Assembly (NCBI GenBank): GCA_964519665.1
Contig: CAZFIV010000014.1
Coordinates: forward strand, 1-64,000
Reading direction: 5' to 3'
Length of the DNA: 64,000 bases
Source: JANQQN01 sp964519665
GTDB taxonomy: Bacteria > Myxococcota > Kuafuiibacteriia > Kuafuiibacteriales > Kuafuiibacteriaceae
Shown in pieces: positions 17,659 to 26,057 of the stretch; position 1 is the first letter of the stretch, and every line of letters begins with the position of its first letter. The notes beneath the pieces are model-generated. The model saw nothing but the letters and a program-made list of their open reading frames with translations, made no database searches and was not told where the DNA came from. The position numbers were made by a program, and so were the translations under genes.

Positions 17659-18170
17659 ACCGCCGTACATATGTCTCCAACGTGCGAGACTCCGAGGCGT
17701 TCCGCCGTCAGCTCGAGCTTTCGAAGCAGAACGTCGGCCACCTGTTGATTCGCGTCGCCCGCTTGTTCAATGAGGCGGCCATCGAGCGGTTCCAGCTTGA
17801 ATCGGGCTACCAAGAGGTGCGGGCAGCCCATATGGCCGTATTTCCTCATCTCGATCTCGACGGCACGCGCATGACGGAGCTCGCCCGGCGAATGGGCGTG
17901 ACGAAGCAGGCCGTTTCTCAGATCGTAGACGAGTTAGAGCGGATGGGCGTCGTCGAGCGCCGCCCGGATCCCGACGATGGTCGCGCAAAGCGGGTGACGT
18001 TCACCGACACCGGACGCGACGCGATGCTGGCTGGCCTCGAAGTGATCAAGTCAGTCGAGCGTGACGTGTTGCAGCACCTCTCGGAGCCGCACCGACGCCG
18101 CCTTTTTGACGACTTGACCATGGTCGGCGAAGCCCTAGACCGCTTGAAACAGCCCGACCGGTCTACCTGA
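17655..18170 (+). CDS. MarR-family transcriptional regulator
   Basis: Dimeric winged-helix regulator of up to 171 aa. The recognition helix region reads MTELARRMGVTKQAVSQIVDELE (shown here as MTELARRMGV then TKQAVSQ), and the wing is VVERRPDPDDGRAKRV, a canonical MarR signature. The ATG at 17655 lies inside the partial second operator copy and has no ribosome-binding site, so either the message is leaderless or a downstream GTG around 17682 is the true start. It probably represses itself and the divergent DUF4336 gene through the operator at 17625-17658. The inducer is unknown. Confidence 0.9.
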   Translation: MDRRTYVSNVRDSEAFRRQLELSKQNVGHLLIRVARLFNEAAIERFQLESGYQEVRAAHMAVFPHLDLDGTRMTELARRMGVTKQAVSQIVDELERMGVVERRPDPDDGRAKRVTFTDTGRDAMLAGLEVIKSVERDVLQHLSEPHRRRLFDDLTMVGEALDRLKQPDRST

Positions 18171-18204
18171 GGTGAGGAATCGGCCCGCGGAGCGAGACGA
18201 ATCG

Positions 18205-18837
18205 TTAGCTCTTTCCCTTGTCGAGGCGCTTCTTTTTGCGAGCGATCTTTCGTTCCAGCTTCTTCATGAGCGTGTCGAAGTCGTTGTTGGCCAACTGCCG
18301 CTTGAAGACGCCGCGATAGTGATTGGCGATGCTCACGCCCTCGATGGAGACATCGAAGACCTTGGGGCGGTCGTCGACGAAGAAGTGCAGCGGCACGTTC
18401 TCTCGACTCCCGGTGATCAGCCGCATCTTGACTTCGGTGCCCGCTGGCGTCTCGGCCGTACCTTTGAACTCGAGGCGCTCCTTGCCGCTGAAGCGGTCTA
18501 TCTGGCCGAGATAGTTCGAAGCCAACAGCTCCTTGAAGGTCGTGACGAATCGGGCTCGCTGCTTGGTGTCAAGCTTGCGCCAGTAGACCCCGAGGCTTCG
18601 CTGCGACATCTTCTCCCAGTCGAAGGCTCGGTCCGAAACTTCTCGCAGCTTGGCCCATCGGGCCGCGCGTTGCTCACGCCCCTGCAGTTTAGGATCCTTG
18701 AGGATGACCAGCGCCGCGTCGACGCTCTCCCGGACCAGCTTGGACGCTGGTTCAGGGTCGGCCGCCGCTGCCGGGTTCGCCCCGGCACCAGCCAAGAAAA
18801 AAGCGGCGGCAAGGACAGAGATAAGGGTCACTTTCAT
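18205..18837 (-). CDS. mlaC: MlaC/Ttg2D-like periplasmic phospholipid shuttle
   Basis: Exported protein of 210 aa with a clear signal peptide (residues 1-26, ending ANPAAAA). The mature part matches the MlaC/toluene-tolerance Ttg2 family: the FDWEKMSQRSLG region, FKELLASNYLGQID, and late VFDVSIEGVSIANHYRGVF with the conserved Arg. The C terminus is a Lys/Arg-rich tail. MlaC proteins carry phospholipid between membranes. Its ATG overlaps the tolC stop by 4 bases, so it is the last gene of the mlaE-mlaD-tolC-mlaC unit. Confidence 0.9.
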   Translation of the reverse strand: MKVTLISVLAAAFFLAGAGANPAAAADPEPASKLVRESVDAALVILKDPKLQGREQRAARWAKLREVSDRAFDWEKMSQRSLGVYWRKLDTKQRARFVTTFKELLASNYLGQIDRFSGKERLEFKGTAETPAGTEVKMRLITGSRENVPLHFFVDDRPKVFDVSIEGVSIANHYRGVFKRQLANNDFDTLMKKLERKIARKKKRLDKGKS

Positions 18838-20276
18838 TGCTTCGATCCTCGTCCGGGATACAACGGCGAGTCACCGTCTGGAAGGGTCCCGGTCACCTTG
18901 GCCAGCTGGGCCAGCGCGATGTTCAAGCGATAGACGGCCTTCAATTGCGCCGTCTTCAACAGAACGTAGTTCGTGACCGCGTCGGCCACGTCACGCGACG
19001 GCCCGAGACCAACCCCGTAGTTGGCCGACGCTCGGACCAACCACTGTTTTGTGAGCGGGATCGTCTCTTCGAGCTGGGCGATGTCTGCGCGGGCCCGAAC
19101 CACTTCCTGATAAACCTGGTTAACTTCTGCTGGAATCCCCTGTTCGGCCCATTTCAGCAAGCCCGTAAGCTTGATCGCGTCGGCGCGCACCTCGTTGGCG
19201 CGCTGGCCCGCCATATCCCATTGAATATCCCATTGCGCCCCGATCAGCGCCGCCGGCACGAAATGACCGAGAGGGTCGAAAACGTACCGGCTCTGAATCA
19301 AATCGCGGCCTGGCGTGTACGCGGCGGTGACAAATCCGGCGAGAAAGATATTGGGGTAGTAGCCAGCGGATTCCGCGTCGGCGAGGCGTTCGTAGCCCAG
19401 GATGCCTTCCCGGAGCGCATCGAATTCCGCCCGATTGTTCATCGCGAGATCGATAAGGTCTTCCAGCCGGCTCGGCTTCATAGAGATCGGCTCGAGATAC
19501 TCGTCCTCGGGGAGGATGATGACGCCCCGGTCGATCCCCAGGTACGCACGAAGCCCCTCGATGGCCTGCGACACACCGGCTTCGGCTTCCGTTCGACCGA
19601 GCGCCGCCAACCCCTGCGCCGACTTCACCCGAAGGATGTCCTGCTCCGATACGTCGGGAGCGCCGTCATCGAGCAGGTCTTCGGTTTGCTCCAAGGTCTT
19701 CTCTGCGATGCCGTCGAGGTCGTCCAGGAATCGAAGCACTTCGTTGGCATAGATCAGGCCTTCGTAGATCTGCGCCGCCTCGAACGCGACGTCGGCCTGG
19801 GTCATCCGAACCTGGGCCCTCTGCGCTCTGAGTCCATGGTCGGCGGCCTCCCCGCGAAGGTCGATCTTGCCGAATGTGTACAGCGGCTGCGTTGCGAGGG
19901 CCTGGCCCACGAAGGCAGCGGAGAGCTGGTCGAACTCGAAGTCGTCATACGCCGAACGCCGAGATGTCGCCCCGTTTTCGTCGACGAGGTCAGCCTGCAA
20001 CGATGTCGCGATCCCCACCCGGACGCTCAGCGACGGGAATCGTGCGGCGAAGACCTGGTTCTGGAGCGCCTCGGACCGATAGATCTCGGCCCGGGCGGAA
20101 GCCACTTGCGGGTTCTGTTCGGCCGCCCGACGAACCACTTCGACGCGCGACAATGTGATGCTCGAGGTCGATTGGCCGAAGGCGACGCTCGGCACCATCG
20201 TGGCCGCTAACAGCCCGACGGCACCCGAAACGGCGATCGCAATGTTAAGGGCGTCCGACGACGCCTTCGCGGGCTC
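18834..20276 (-). CDS. TolC-family outer-membrane channel protein, 5' end unresolved (possible frameshift)
   Basis: Outer-membrane efflux protein. The mature part has the two TolC-type repeats rich in coiled-coil sequence (for example VEVVRRAAEQNPQVASARAE at the N terminus and ALAQLAKVTGTLP at the C terminus). The 5' boundary given is provisional. The only in-frame ATG downstream of mlaD is at 20198, which would cut the signal peptide. The hydrophobic core NIAIAVSGAVGLLAATM lies upstream of it with no usual start codon in frame. In another frame, GTG 20278 begins MSPRRRRRT, and one added base would join it to that core to make a perfect signal peptide. Either there is a real or sequencing frameshift, or a rare start is used. 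A 75-bp tandem repeat overlaps this region. Confidence 0.8.
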   Translation of the reverse strand, partial: EPAKASSDALNIAIAVSGAVGLLAATMVPSVAFGQSTSSITLSRVEVVRRAAEQNPQVASARAEIYRSEALQNQVFAARFPSLSVRVGIATSLQADLVDENGATSRRSAYDDFEFDQLSAAFVGQALATQPLYTFGKIDLRGEAADHGLRAQRAQVRMTQADVAFEAAQIYEGLIYANEVLRFLDDLDGIAEKTLEQTEDLLDDGAPDVSEQDILRVKSAQGLAALGRTEAEAGVSQAIEGLRAYLGIDRGVIILPEDEYLEPISMKPSRLEDLIDLAMNNRAEFDALREGILGYERLADAESAGYYPNIFLAGFVTAAYTPGRDLIQSRYVFDPLGHFVPAALIGAQWDIQWDMAGQRANEVRADAIKLTGLLKWAEQGIPAEVNQVYQEVVRARADIAQLEETIPLTKQWLVRASANYGVGLGPSRDVADAVTNYVLLKTAQLKAVYRLNIALAQLAKVTGTLPDGDSPLYPGRGSKQ

Positions 20277-20385
20277 ACGGGACCGCGCGCCTACAGCGCC
20301 ACGGCCCGTGACCGCAACGTCAACAGCGTCTGGCGACGCCTTTTCAGGCCCACGGGACCGCGCACCTACAGCGCCACGGCCCGTG
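20236..20385. repeat. two tandem copies of a 75-bp repeat at the tolC leader
   Basis: Copies 20236-20310 and 20311-20385 match at 63 of 75 positions, with 34 of 35 matching in the right-hand part. A few bases of a third copy follow at 20386. Because 75 is a multiple of three, the copies keep the frame of the tolC reading frame. Each contains short inverted repeats, including GGCGTC-GTCG-GACGCC in the left copy. The repeat lies between the mlaD stop (20455) and the tolC mature part. Confidence 0.9.
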
Positions 20386-20454
20386 ATCGCACCGCGATGA
20401 ACGCGTGGTCGGCCTGGCGAAGAGCATCGCCCCGGGGCACAAGGAGCCCGCGAC

Positions 20455-20973
20455 TCATGGGTCGGGGATGTCGTCTTCTTCGTCGAAGTCGTCGTCGTTT
20501 TCGGTATCACCAGACTTTCCCTCATCATCGCTCGAGTCGAGAGCATACTTGACGAACAGATCGATGAGGTCGACCGCCGGTTCGGTTTGCTGCACTCGAT
20601 CCCCCGTCTGCAAGTTCTCATCGGCGCCACCCGGGCGGAGCAGCACAAAACTCTCCCCCAGGAGCCCGGACGTTCGAATCGACGCAATCGTGTCGACGGG
20701 CATCTTCGATTCAGCGTTTAGAGCCAGCGAAACCACCGCGTCGAAAGTATCGTTCAGCTCGATCCGTTCGACCTCACCGACCTGTACCCCAGCAACCCGA
20801 ACGCTGGCGCCTTCTTTAAGGTCGCCGATGGATGCGAATTTCGCGGTCACTCGAGTCTTCGGTCCGGGAAAGAACTCGACGCCCCCGATCGACGCGGACA
20901 GGTAACCCACGGCCGCTATCCCAAAGATGACGAAGATGCCGACCGCAATCTCGTTCCGCGAGTACTCACTCAT
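20455..20973 (-). CDS. mlaD: MlaD/Mce-domain inner-membrane lipid-binding protein
   Basis: Membrane-anchored Mce protein of 172 aa, close to the 183 aa of E. coli MlaD. One N-terminal membrane helix (about 10-30, VGIFVIFGIAAVGYL) is followed by a single Mce domain (about 38-120) with DLKEGASVRVAGVQVGEVE and LLGESFVLL. The C terminus is a long acidic tail (about 145-172, mostly Asp/Glu), unusual for the family. It lies 9 bp downstream of mlaE. Its stop codon overlaps an ATG that opens a different frame from tolC. Confidence 0.92.
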   Translation of the reverse strand: MSEYSRNEIAVGIFVIFGIAAVGYLSASIGGVEFFPGPKTRVTAKFASIGDLKEGASVRVAGVQVGEVERIELNDTFDAVVSLALNAESKMPVDTIASIRTSGLLGESFVLLRPGGADENLQTGDRVQQTEPAVDLIDLFVKYALDSSDDEGKSGDTENDDDFDEEDDIPDP

Positions 20974-20982
20974 CGTTGTTCC

Positions 20983-21771
20983 TCACATCAAAAAAGCCGT
21001 GATGACGTAGTCGCCGGCCAGAACCATCACTGAGGTGACGACCACCGTGTTGGTGGTCGCTCGGCCGATTCCTTCGGCGCCGTGCTTCGCTTCGAAGCCT
21101 AGATAGCAGCTCATCCAGGCGATGAACGTCGCGAAAACGAAAGACTTGTAGAAGCCACCCGCGACGTCGGACCAGTCCACAGCCTCCCGAATGCTGGTCA
21201 TGAAGATGCCCCCGTCGATGCCGAGAACACCGGTCCCAAAGAGATAGGCAGCGAAGATTCCCGCCAGATCGAATAAGGCCGTCAACACCGGCACGGTTAG
21301 CAAGGCAGCCAACAGGCGGGTGCTCGCGAGATACTGAATCGGGTCGACGGCCATGACCTCGAGCGCATCGATCTGCTCGGACACCCGCATCCCGGCCACG
21401 GTGGCTGCGATCGCCGAGCCCGCCCGAGCGGCGACCATCAGGGCCGCCATCACCGGCCCGAGCTCTCGGATCAGCGACAACGCGACCAGAGGTCCGAGAT
21501 AGATCTCACTCCCGAACCGAACCAGCGCCACATAACCCTGCAGAACGAGCACCATGCCCGTGAAGGTCGACGTCAAGAGCACGATGCTGATCGATCGGTT
21601 ACCGATGAAGCGCATGTGCGCCACGATCAGTCGAAGGCGCACCGGCGCGGCAAAGATCCGCAAGAACTGCAGAACCAAAAAGACCGCCCCCCGACCGGTC
21701 GCGCCGGTCGAGTCAATGGACCAGCGCCCGAGGGCGCCCGGCACCCGCGTCAACATCCCTAAGGCCCGCAT
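20983..21771 (-). CDS. mlaE: MlaE-family ABC transporter permease
   Basis: Inner-membrane permease of 262 aa with the MlaE/YrbE fold: an N-terminal amphipathic helix, then about five membrane helices. Signatures are GMVLVLQGYV, the conserved LSLIRELGPVMAALMVAARAGSA core (shown in part: LIRELGPV, AARAGSAIAA), and EQIDALEVMAVDP. It feeds or accepts lipids from the MlaD ring. The MlaF ATPase gene normally next to it is absent from the 2 kb upstream here, so the ATPase must be encoded elsewhere. It is the first gene of the cluster. Confidence 0.94.
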   Translation of the reverse strand: MRALGMLTRVPGALGRWSIDSTGATGRGAVFLVLQFLRIFAAPVRLRLIVAHMRFIGNRSISIVLLTSTFTGMVLVLQGYVALVRFGSEIYLGPLVALSLIRELGPVMAALMVAARAGSAIAATVAGMRVSEQIDALEVMAVDPIQYLASTRLLAALLTVPVLTALFDLAGIFAAYLFGTGVLGIDGGIFMTSIREAVDWSDVAGGFYKSFVFATFIAWMSCYLGFEAKHGAEGIGRATTNTVVVTSVMVLAGDYVITAFLM

Positions 21772-21869
21772 ACAGAATCAGCGTTAGAACAAGAAGCGCG
21801 CCCGCGCTCGACGCACGTGCACTTGAGGACGTATCGAGCCCCGGTCTCGATGACAACCGATCATTGCCG

Positions 21870-22490
21870 TCACTTCCAGAGATACCAACGAATCCCACCC
21901 GAAAGGGCCAATCCCGTGCCGATCGGGCGATCCACGGTCAGGTCGGTGGGCTGAATAGGGCCGCTGCGATTCGCGACATCGGCAGCCGCCGCATGCGCGG
22001 AAGCGCCGATCTCGAAGTAAAAAGACAGCGGGCTCGTCCGGTACGCGGTACCCGCAAACAGCTCCAGACCAACAACCCCGTAAACCCCGAGCGCCACCCG
22101 GGTGGTGCTCACGCGCTCAGGCAAGAACAGCACACTCGGACCGGCTGCCGCGTAGATTCGCCCCGGGAAGAGCGCAAGAGGGAGCGAACCATCCAGGACC
22201 AGCCGGCTGTGCCCGTACAGCGCCCGAGTGTCGAAATCCTGGTCGGCGGCATCTTCCGGAAGCGACCGCAGATCGGGATACCATCCGACCCCACCCGATA
22301 GCCGCACGGCCAGGCGATCATCCACGAAGCGCGGGCTCGTCAGCTGAAGGGTCAATCCGAACTCGTCTTGGAGCCGCTGAACGCCCACTCCCACCGACAA
22401 GCCCGCCGGCGGCAAGAGTTGGCGATCGATCTCCGGATCGTACGCGCTCGCAAGCAACGTTGCGGCAACGATGGCGCTCAGACCAGCCAC
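21870..22490 (-). CDS. predicted outer-membrane beta-barrel protein
   Basis: A 206-aa exported protein that I cannot name. A GTG at 22490 starts a signal peptide (AGLSAIVAATLLASA) and overlaps the nuoL stop by 13 bases, which suggests coupling. The mature part alternates hydrophobic and polar residues with Gly- and Tyr-rich turns (LSVGVGVQRL, YAAAGPSVLFLP, ALGVYGVVGLELFAG) and ends GIRWYLWK, with a terminal aromatic region typical of small outer-membrane barrels. The frame is open far upstream to 22859, but that part is antisense-like filler inside nuoL. Confidence 0.72.
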   Translation of the reverse strand: MAGLSAIVAATLLASAYDPEIDRQLLPPAGLSVGVGVQRLQDEFGLTLQLTSPRFVDDRLAVRLSGGVGWYPDLRSLPEDAADQDFDTRALYGHSRLVLDGSLPLALFPGRIYAAAGPSVLFLPERVSTTRVALGVYGVVGLELFAGTAYRTSPLSFYFEIGASAHAAAADVANRSGPIQPTDLTVDRPIGTGLALSGGIRWYLWK

Positions 22491-24433
22491 ACGAGTATCA
22501 ACGCGACACCGACCACCAGTACCGTCGCGTAAACCTGAACGCTGCCCGACTGCAGCTTGCTGAGAAGCCGGCCGATGGCGCGTACGAGGAGGCTGCTCCC
22601 CTTCACGATGAGGCCGTCGATGATCCACATATCGATCACGGTCGCGAACAGCGACGAGAGAACCCGCAGGGGCCCGATGAGGAGCCGTTGGTAGACTTCG
22701 TCGATGAACCACTTGCCATGAAGCATGAGGTACACGAACCGACCGGAGCCCGCGGCGGTGAGCCGAACCATCGCCCGCGAGGGCCCCTGCCCATAAATCA
22801 GGTACCCGACCGAGAGCCCCAAGACGGCGAGCGCCACCGAGGCGCCCATCAACACCCACTCCACAACCTCAGAGATATGAGGGTGCTCGGACTTGACGGC
22901 CGGGGCTAGGAAGTGATCGAACCACAGGCCGTACTCAGCGCTCATGACATGCGGAATATTGAAGAAGCCCGCGACGGTCGCGAACACGGCCAGAATGATC
23001 AGGGGCGCCTTCATCGGCCAGTGCGGAGGATGTGTCGGCACCGGCGCCCCGGCCTCATCCTTGAGGCGGTACTCGCCATAGAACGTCAGGCTGATCAAGC
23101 GACTCATATACACGGCGGTAAGCCCGGCCGCCACGAAGCCGAGCGCCCACAGGGACTTGTTGTGGTACCAGGCGTAAGCAAGAATCGAATCTTTCGAAAA
23201 GAAACCAGCAAAGATCGGAATGCCCGCGAGCGCCAAGGTTGACACCACGAAGGTCCAATAGACGACGGGGAGTCGGGTTCGAAGGCCACCCATCCGCTGA
23301 ATGTTCTGCTCTTCGTGAAGAGCGTGAATGACCGCGCCCGCCCCCAAGAACAGGCAGGCTTTGAAGAACGCGTGAGTGACGACGTGAAACATGGCCGCGC
23401 CGTATCCCCCCAGCCCTACCGCCAGGAACATGTACCCGAGCTGGGAAACGGTCGAGTAGGCGAGCACTTTCTTGATGTCGTCTTGGGCGAGGCCAATGGT
23501 TGCGGCGAAAAAGGCGGTGATCCCACCGACCACCGCCACGGTGTCGGCCGCGGCCGGCGCGAGGTCGAACACGAAGTAGAGGCGGCAGCACATGTATACA
23601 CCGGCGGTGACCATCGTTGCGGCGTGGATGAGCGCCGATACCGGGGTTGGCCCCGCCATGGCGTCGGGCAGCCACACGTACAAAGGAATCTGGGCGCTCT
23701 TGCCGCAGGCCCCCAGGAACAAGCAGAGGCCCGCGTAGGTCAGCACGGTCTCGACGTACATCCCTCGGAACAGGCCATGCCTAACCACCGGGTCGTCGAT
23801 GCCGTTGGCCAGCAGAGCCTTGAGTTCGGCGAAGTCGACAGTGCCCAGCAGGCCGAAGATGAAAAACGTCCCGAGGAGGAATCCAAAATCGCCGATCCGG
23901 TTGGTGATGAAGGCTTTTTTGCCCGCCCGGGCCTTGTCAGGGTCGGTGAACCAAAAGCCGATGAGCAAGTAGGACGCGAGCCCGACCCCTTCCCAGCCAA
24001 TAAACATGACGGGAAGAGAGGCCCCCAAGACCAGGACGCTCATCGCGAAGATGAAGAAGTTGAGATACGCGAAGTACCGCCAGTGCCCGGCGTCGTGACC
24101 CATGTATTCGGTCGAGTACACGTGGATGAGAAAACCCACCCCCGTCACGACTAGCAGCAGCGCGGCGCTGAGCTGGTCGAACGATAGGGCCATCGAAACA
24201 TCGAATCGACCCACATTCATCCACTGCCACAACTCGACCTCGAGCGCCGTGCCAGAGACATTCATGGTCACCGTGGCGAGCACGGTGATCAGGAAGGCGC
24301 CCAGGACTGAGCTCAGCGCGACCCCGTTGGTGGCCGAGCGCGGCATAGCAGCTCCAAACAGCCCGAGGGTCACCGCGCCCAGGAGGGGCAGGAGCGGAAT
24401 CAAGACCAACGGAAGGTAGGTGGACGTCTCCAT
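22478..24433 (-). CDS. nuoL: NADH-quinone oxidoreductase subunit L
   Basis: Distal proton-pumping antiporter-like subunit of respiratory complex I, 651 aa with about 16 membrane helices. Family blocks are clear: [82 protein letters not shown], and [15 protein letters not shown]. The frame opens to 24535, but ATG 24433 (METSTYLP) is the natural start just before the first helix. No other nuo gene is in the window; it is flanked by rnpB and a beta-barrel gene, so complex I genes seem dispersed. DabB-type relatives were considered but the NuoL signature is full. Confidence 0.94.
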   Translation of the reverse strand: [651 protein letters not shown]

Positions 24434-24579
24434 GGAGGCGGCGAGACGGTAGGCCTGGCCGGAGAACCCGTCAAGCCGCCATCCCGAGCCGGGCCCGATT
24501 GGCTCGGAATGCCCGAGTCCGCCGCCAGGACGCACCGATCCGCGTCCAACGGCCCTCGGAGGGTCGATCGCGAGTTCGC

Positions 24580-24609
24580 TTGCGGGGGCCGGACCCGTTG
24601 GAGTAGTAC
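24580..24609 (+). promoter_or_regulatory. putative sigma70-type promoter of rnpB
   Basis: TTGCGG at 24580-24585 and TAGTAC at 24604-24609 are 18 bases apart. Start of transcription would fall about 24616-24618, exactly where the P1 helix of RNase P RNA begins at 24618. The match between predicted start and RNA structure supports the call; the hexamers themselves are only moderate. Confidence 0.5.
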
Positions 24610-24617
24610 TCGTGATT

Positions 24618-25032
24618 GCTCGCGCGGCCAGTCCGGTACGCGGCCGCTGGCGGTCTTCGGGCCGCGGGAGGAAAGTCCGAGCTCCACAGAGCGGGGTGCT
24701 GGTTAACGGCCAGTCAAGGTGACTTGCAGGACAGTGCCACAGAAAACAGACCGCCTCTCAACCGGTCCGCCGGGGACGAGGCAAGGGCGAACCGGTGCGG
24801 TAAGAGCGCACCGCGCTCGTGGCGACACGAGCGGCACGGTAAACCCCACCTGGAGCAAGGCCGAATAGGGGCTCCGGCATCGGCTCCGCCGACGCCGCCG
24901 GCTGCTCGTCGGCAGTGAGCCCGGGTATGGCTGCTTGAGTGGCCCGGCAACGGGTCGCCTAGAGGAATGGTCGCGGCCAGGGCTTCGGCCCTGGAACAGA
25001 ACTCGGCTTATCGCCGGTCTGGTCGCGCGGGC
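24618..25032 (+). ncRNA. rnpB: RNase P RNA, bacterial type A
   Basis: Catalytic RNA that trims the 5' leader of tRNA precursors. The universal 5' core is clear: GAGGAAAGTCCGAGCTCCAC around 24669, then ACAGAGCGG. The 3' core has AGAGGAATGGTCGC and ACAGAACTCGGCTTA. The ends were set by the P1 helix: 24618-24636 pairs with 25014-25032 with only a few mismatches or wobbles. Length is about 415 nt, within the bacterial type A range. It is on the plus strand, divergent from nuoL and convergent with the zinc-ribbon gene. Confidence 0.97.
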
Positions 25033-25075
25033 ACTTATCCGCCGTTCTCGATCGGTTTCGGGTCAGCTCGAGGTG

Positions 25076-25810
25076 TCACGACGACTCGCCGCGCTCCTGT
25101 CTGATCAGGTCTTCGTGCACCAGGATCCGCTGGCAGGCCGGGCACGTCTCCATCGTATTGAAGTGCAGGATCTCGACGAGCTGCTGCGGGCGAACCTTCA
25201 TATTGCAGCCCATGCAAGCTCCATCTCTCACCAGGGCCACGGCGATACCTTGGCGAGCCTTCCGGAGCTTTTCGTATCGCTTCACCAACGGGGGCTTCAG
25301 TCGAGCGCTCACTTCGGTCCGCCCTTTGGATGCTTTCTCCACGTCTTGCCTCAGCTCGGCCTGCTTTCGCCGAAGCGTCGCGACCTCTTTACCGACCTCC
25401 GCCTCTCGCTCGCGAAAGCTGTCGGTCTTCTGTTTGACCACCGACTCCTTCCCTTCGATGTTCATCATCATCTCGACGGTCCGCTCTTCAGCCTCTCGAA
25501 CGGAGCGCTCGCCGAGCTCTAGCTCCCGCGAGAGGGCCTGGTACTCCCGTGGAGACTTGATGTCGTTGAGTCGGCCCTTCCACTTCTTGTGTTTAGAGGT
25601 CTCTTCCCGGGTATGCGCGCTGAGGTCTTCCTGCTCTTTCCTGAGCGTCTCCAGCTCGGCATTGAGCTGGCCGAGGTCGGCACGATAGGCCTCTAACTCG
25701 TCCTCCAAAGCCTTGATTTTGAGAGGGATGCGGTCGGCTCCCCGCTGAATCTCGAGCGCGGACGAGTCGATTTGCTGCAGTTCGTACAAGGCGATCAGTG
25801 TTTCACGCAC
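25076..25810 (-). CDS. C4-type zinc-ribbon coiled-coil protein
   Basis: A 244-aa soluble protein. Residues about 15-180 form a long coiled coil, with the conserved turn SPREYQALSREL in its middle. The C-terminal C4 zinc ribbon has CMGCNMKVRPQQLVEI then CPACQRILV. This matches the DUF164/zf-RING_7 family of unknown function that is thought to bind nucleic acids. It is convergent with rnpB, ending 44 bp from it, and is separated from the upstream tRNA by a strong terminator. The exact role is not known. Confidence 0.9.
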   Translation of the reverse strand: MRETLIALYELQQIDSSALEIQRGADRIPLKIKALEDELEAYRADLGQLNAELETLRKEQEDLSAHTREETSKHKKWKGRLNDIKSPREYQALSRELELGERSVREAEERTVEMMMNIEGKESVVKQKTDSFREREAEVGKEVATLRRKQAELRQDVEKASKGRTEVSARLKPPLVKRYEKLRKARQGIAVALVRDGACMGCNMKVRPQQLVEILHFNTMETCPACQRILVHEDLIRQERGESS

Positions 25811-25888
25811 GTCTGGGTCTCCCGGCGGCGCGGCAGGCCACGTCGGTTGAAGGTCGGAGGCGAGTTGTTCGATCGAAGTGTCAGCCCC

Positions 25889-25936
25889 AAAAACTCGAAA
25901 AGTGCGCCTCCCGGGGTGGGTGGCGCACTTTTCGAG
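25889..25936 (-). terminator. strong intrinsic terminator downstream of the tRNA gene
   Basis: A perfect 15-bp stem (arms 25894-25908 and 25922-25936) with a 13-base loop. On the minus strand it is followed directly by five T (25889-25893). It lies 122 bp downstream of the minus-strand tRNA and 84 bp upstream of the zinc-ribbon gene, so it ends the tRNA (and possibly pdxA) transcript. Confidence 0.88.
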
Positions 25937-26057
25937 CTCTCGGTTCGGGTTGTGTGGACGGTGGTCGGGGGGCGTTTCCGTTGCCGATGAACGGTCCCTC
26001 TATTTGGCTCAGGCTGGCATCGAAATCGCAAACCGTGCCGTTCTCCACCCACCGTGC

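Noticed and set aside
18837..20210. 457-aa plus-strand frame over tolC
   Set aside because: It mirrors the TolC gene and has no recognisable fold.
20236..20385. CRISPR-like array
   Set aside because: Only two full 75-bp copies, directly adjacent with no spacers, and no cas genes in the window.
20366..20458. 30-codon frame from the ATG that overlaps the mlaD stop
   Set aside because: It stops inside the first 75-bp repeat and does not resemble a leader peptide; treated as part of the tolC leader problem.
22478..24433. DabB-type inorganic-carbon pump instead of NuoL
   Set aside because: No DabA (DUF2309) gene is adjacent and the sequence has the full NuoL signatures.
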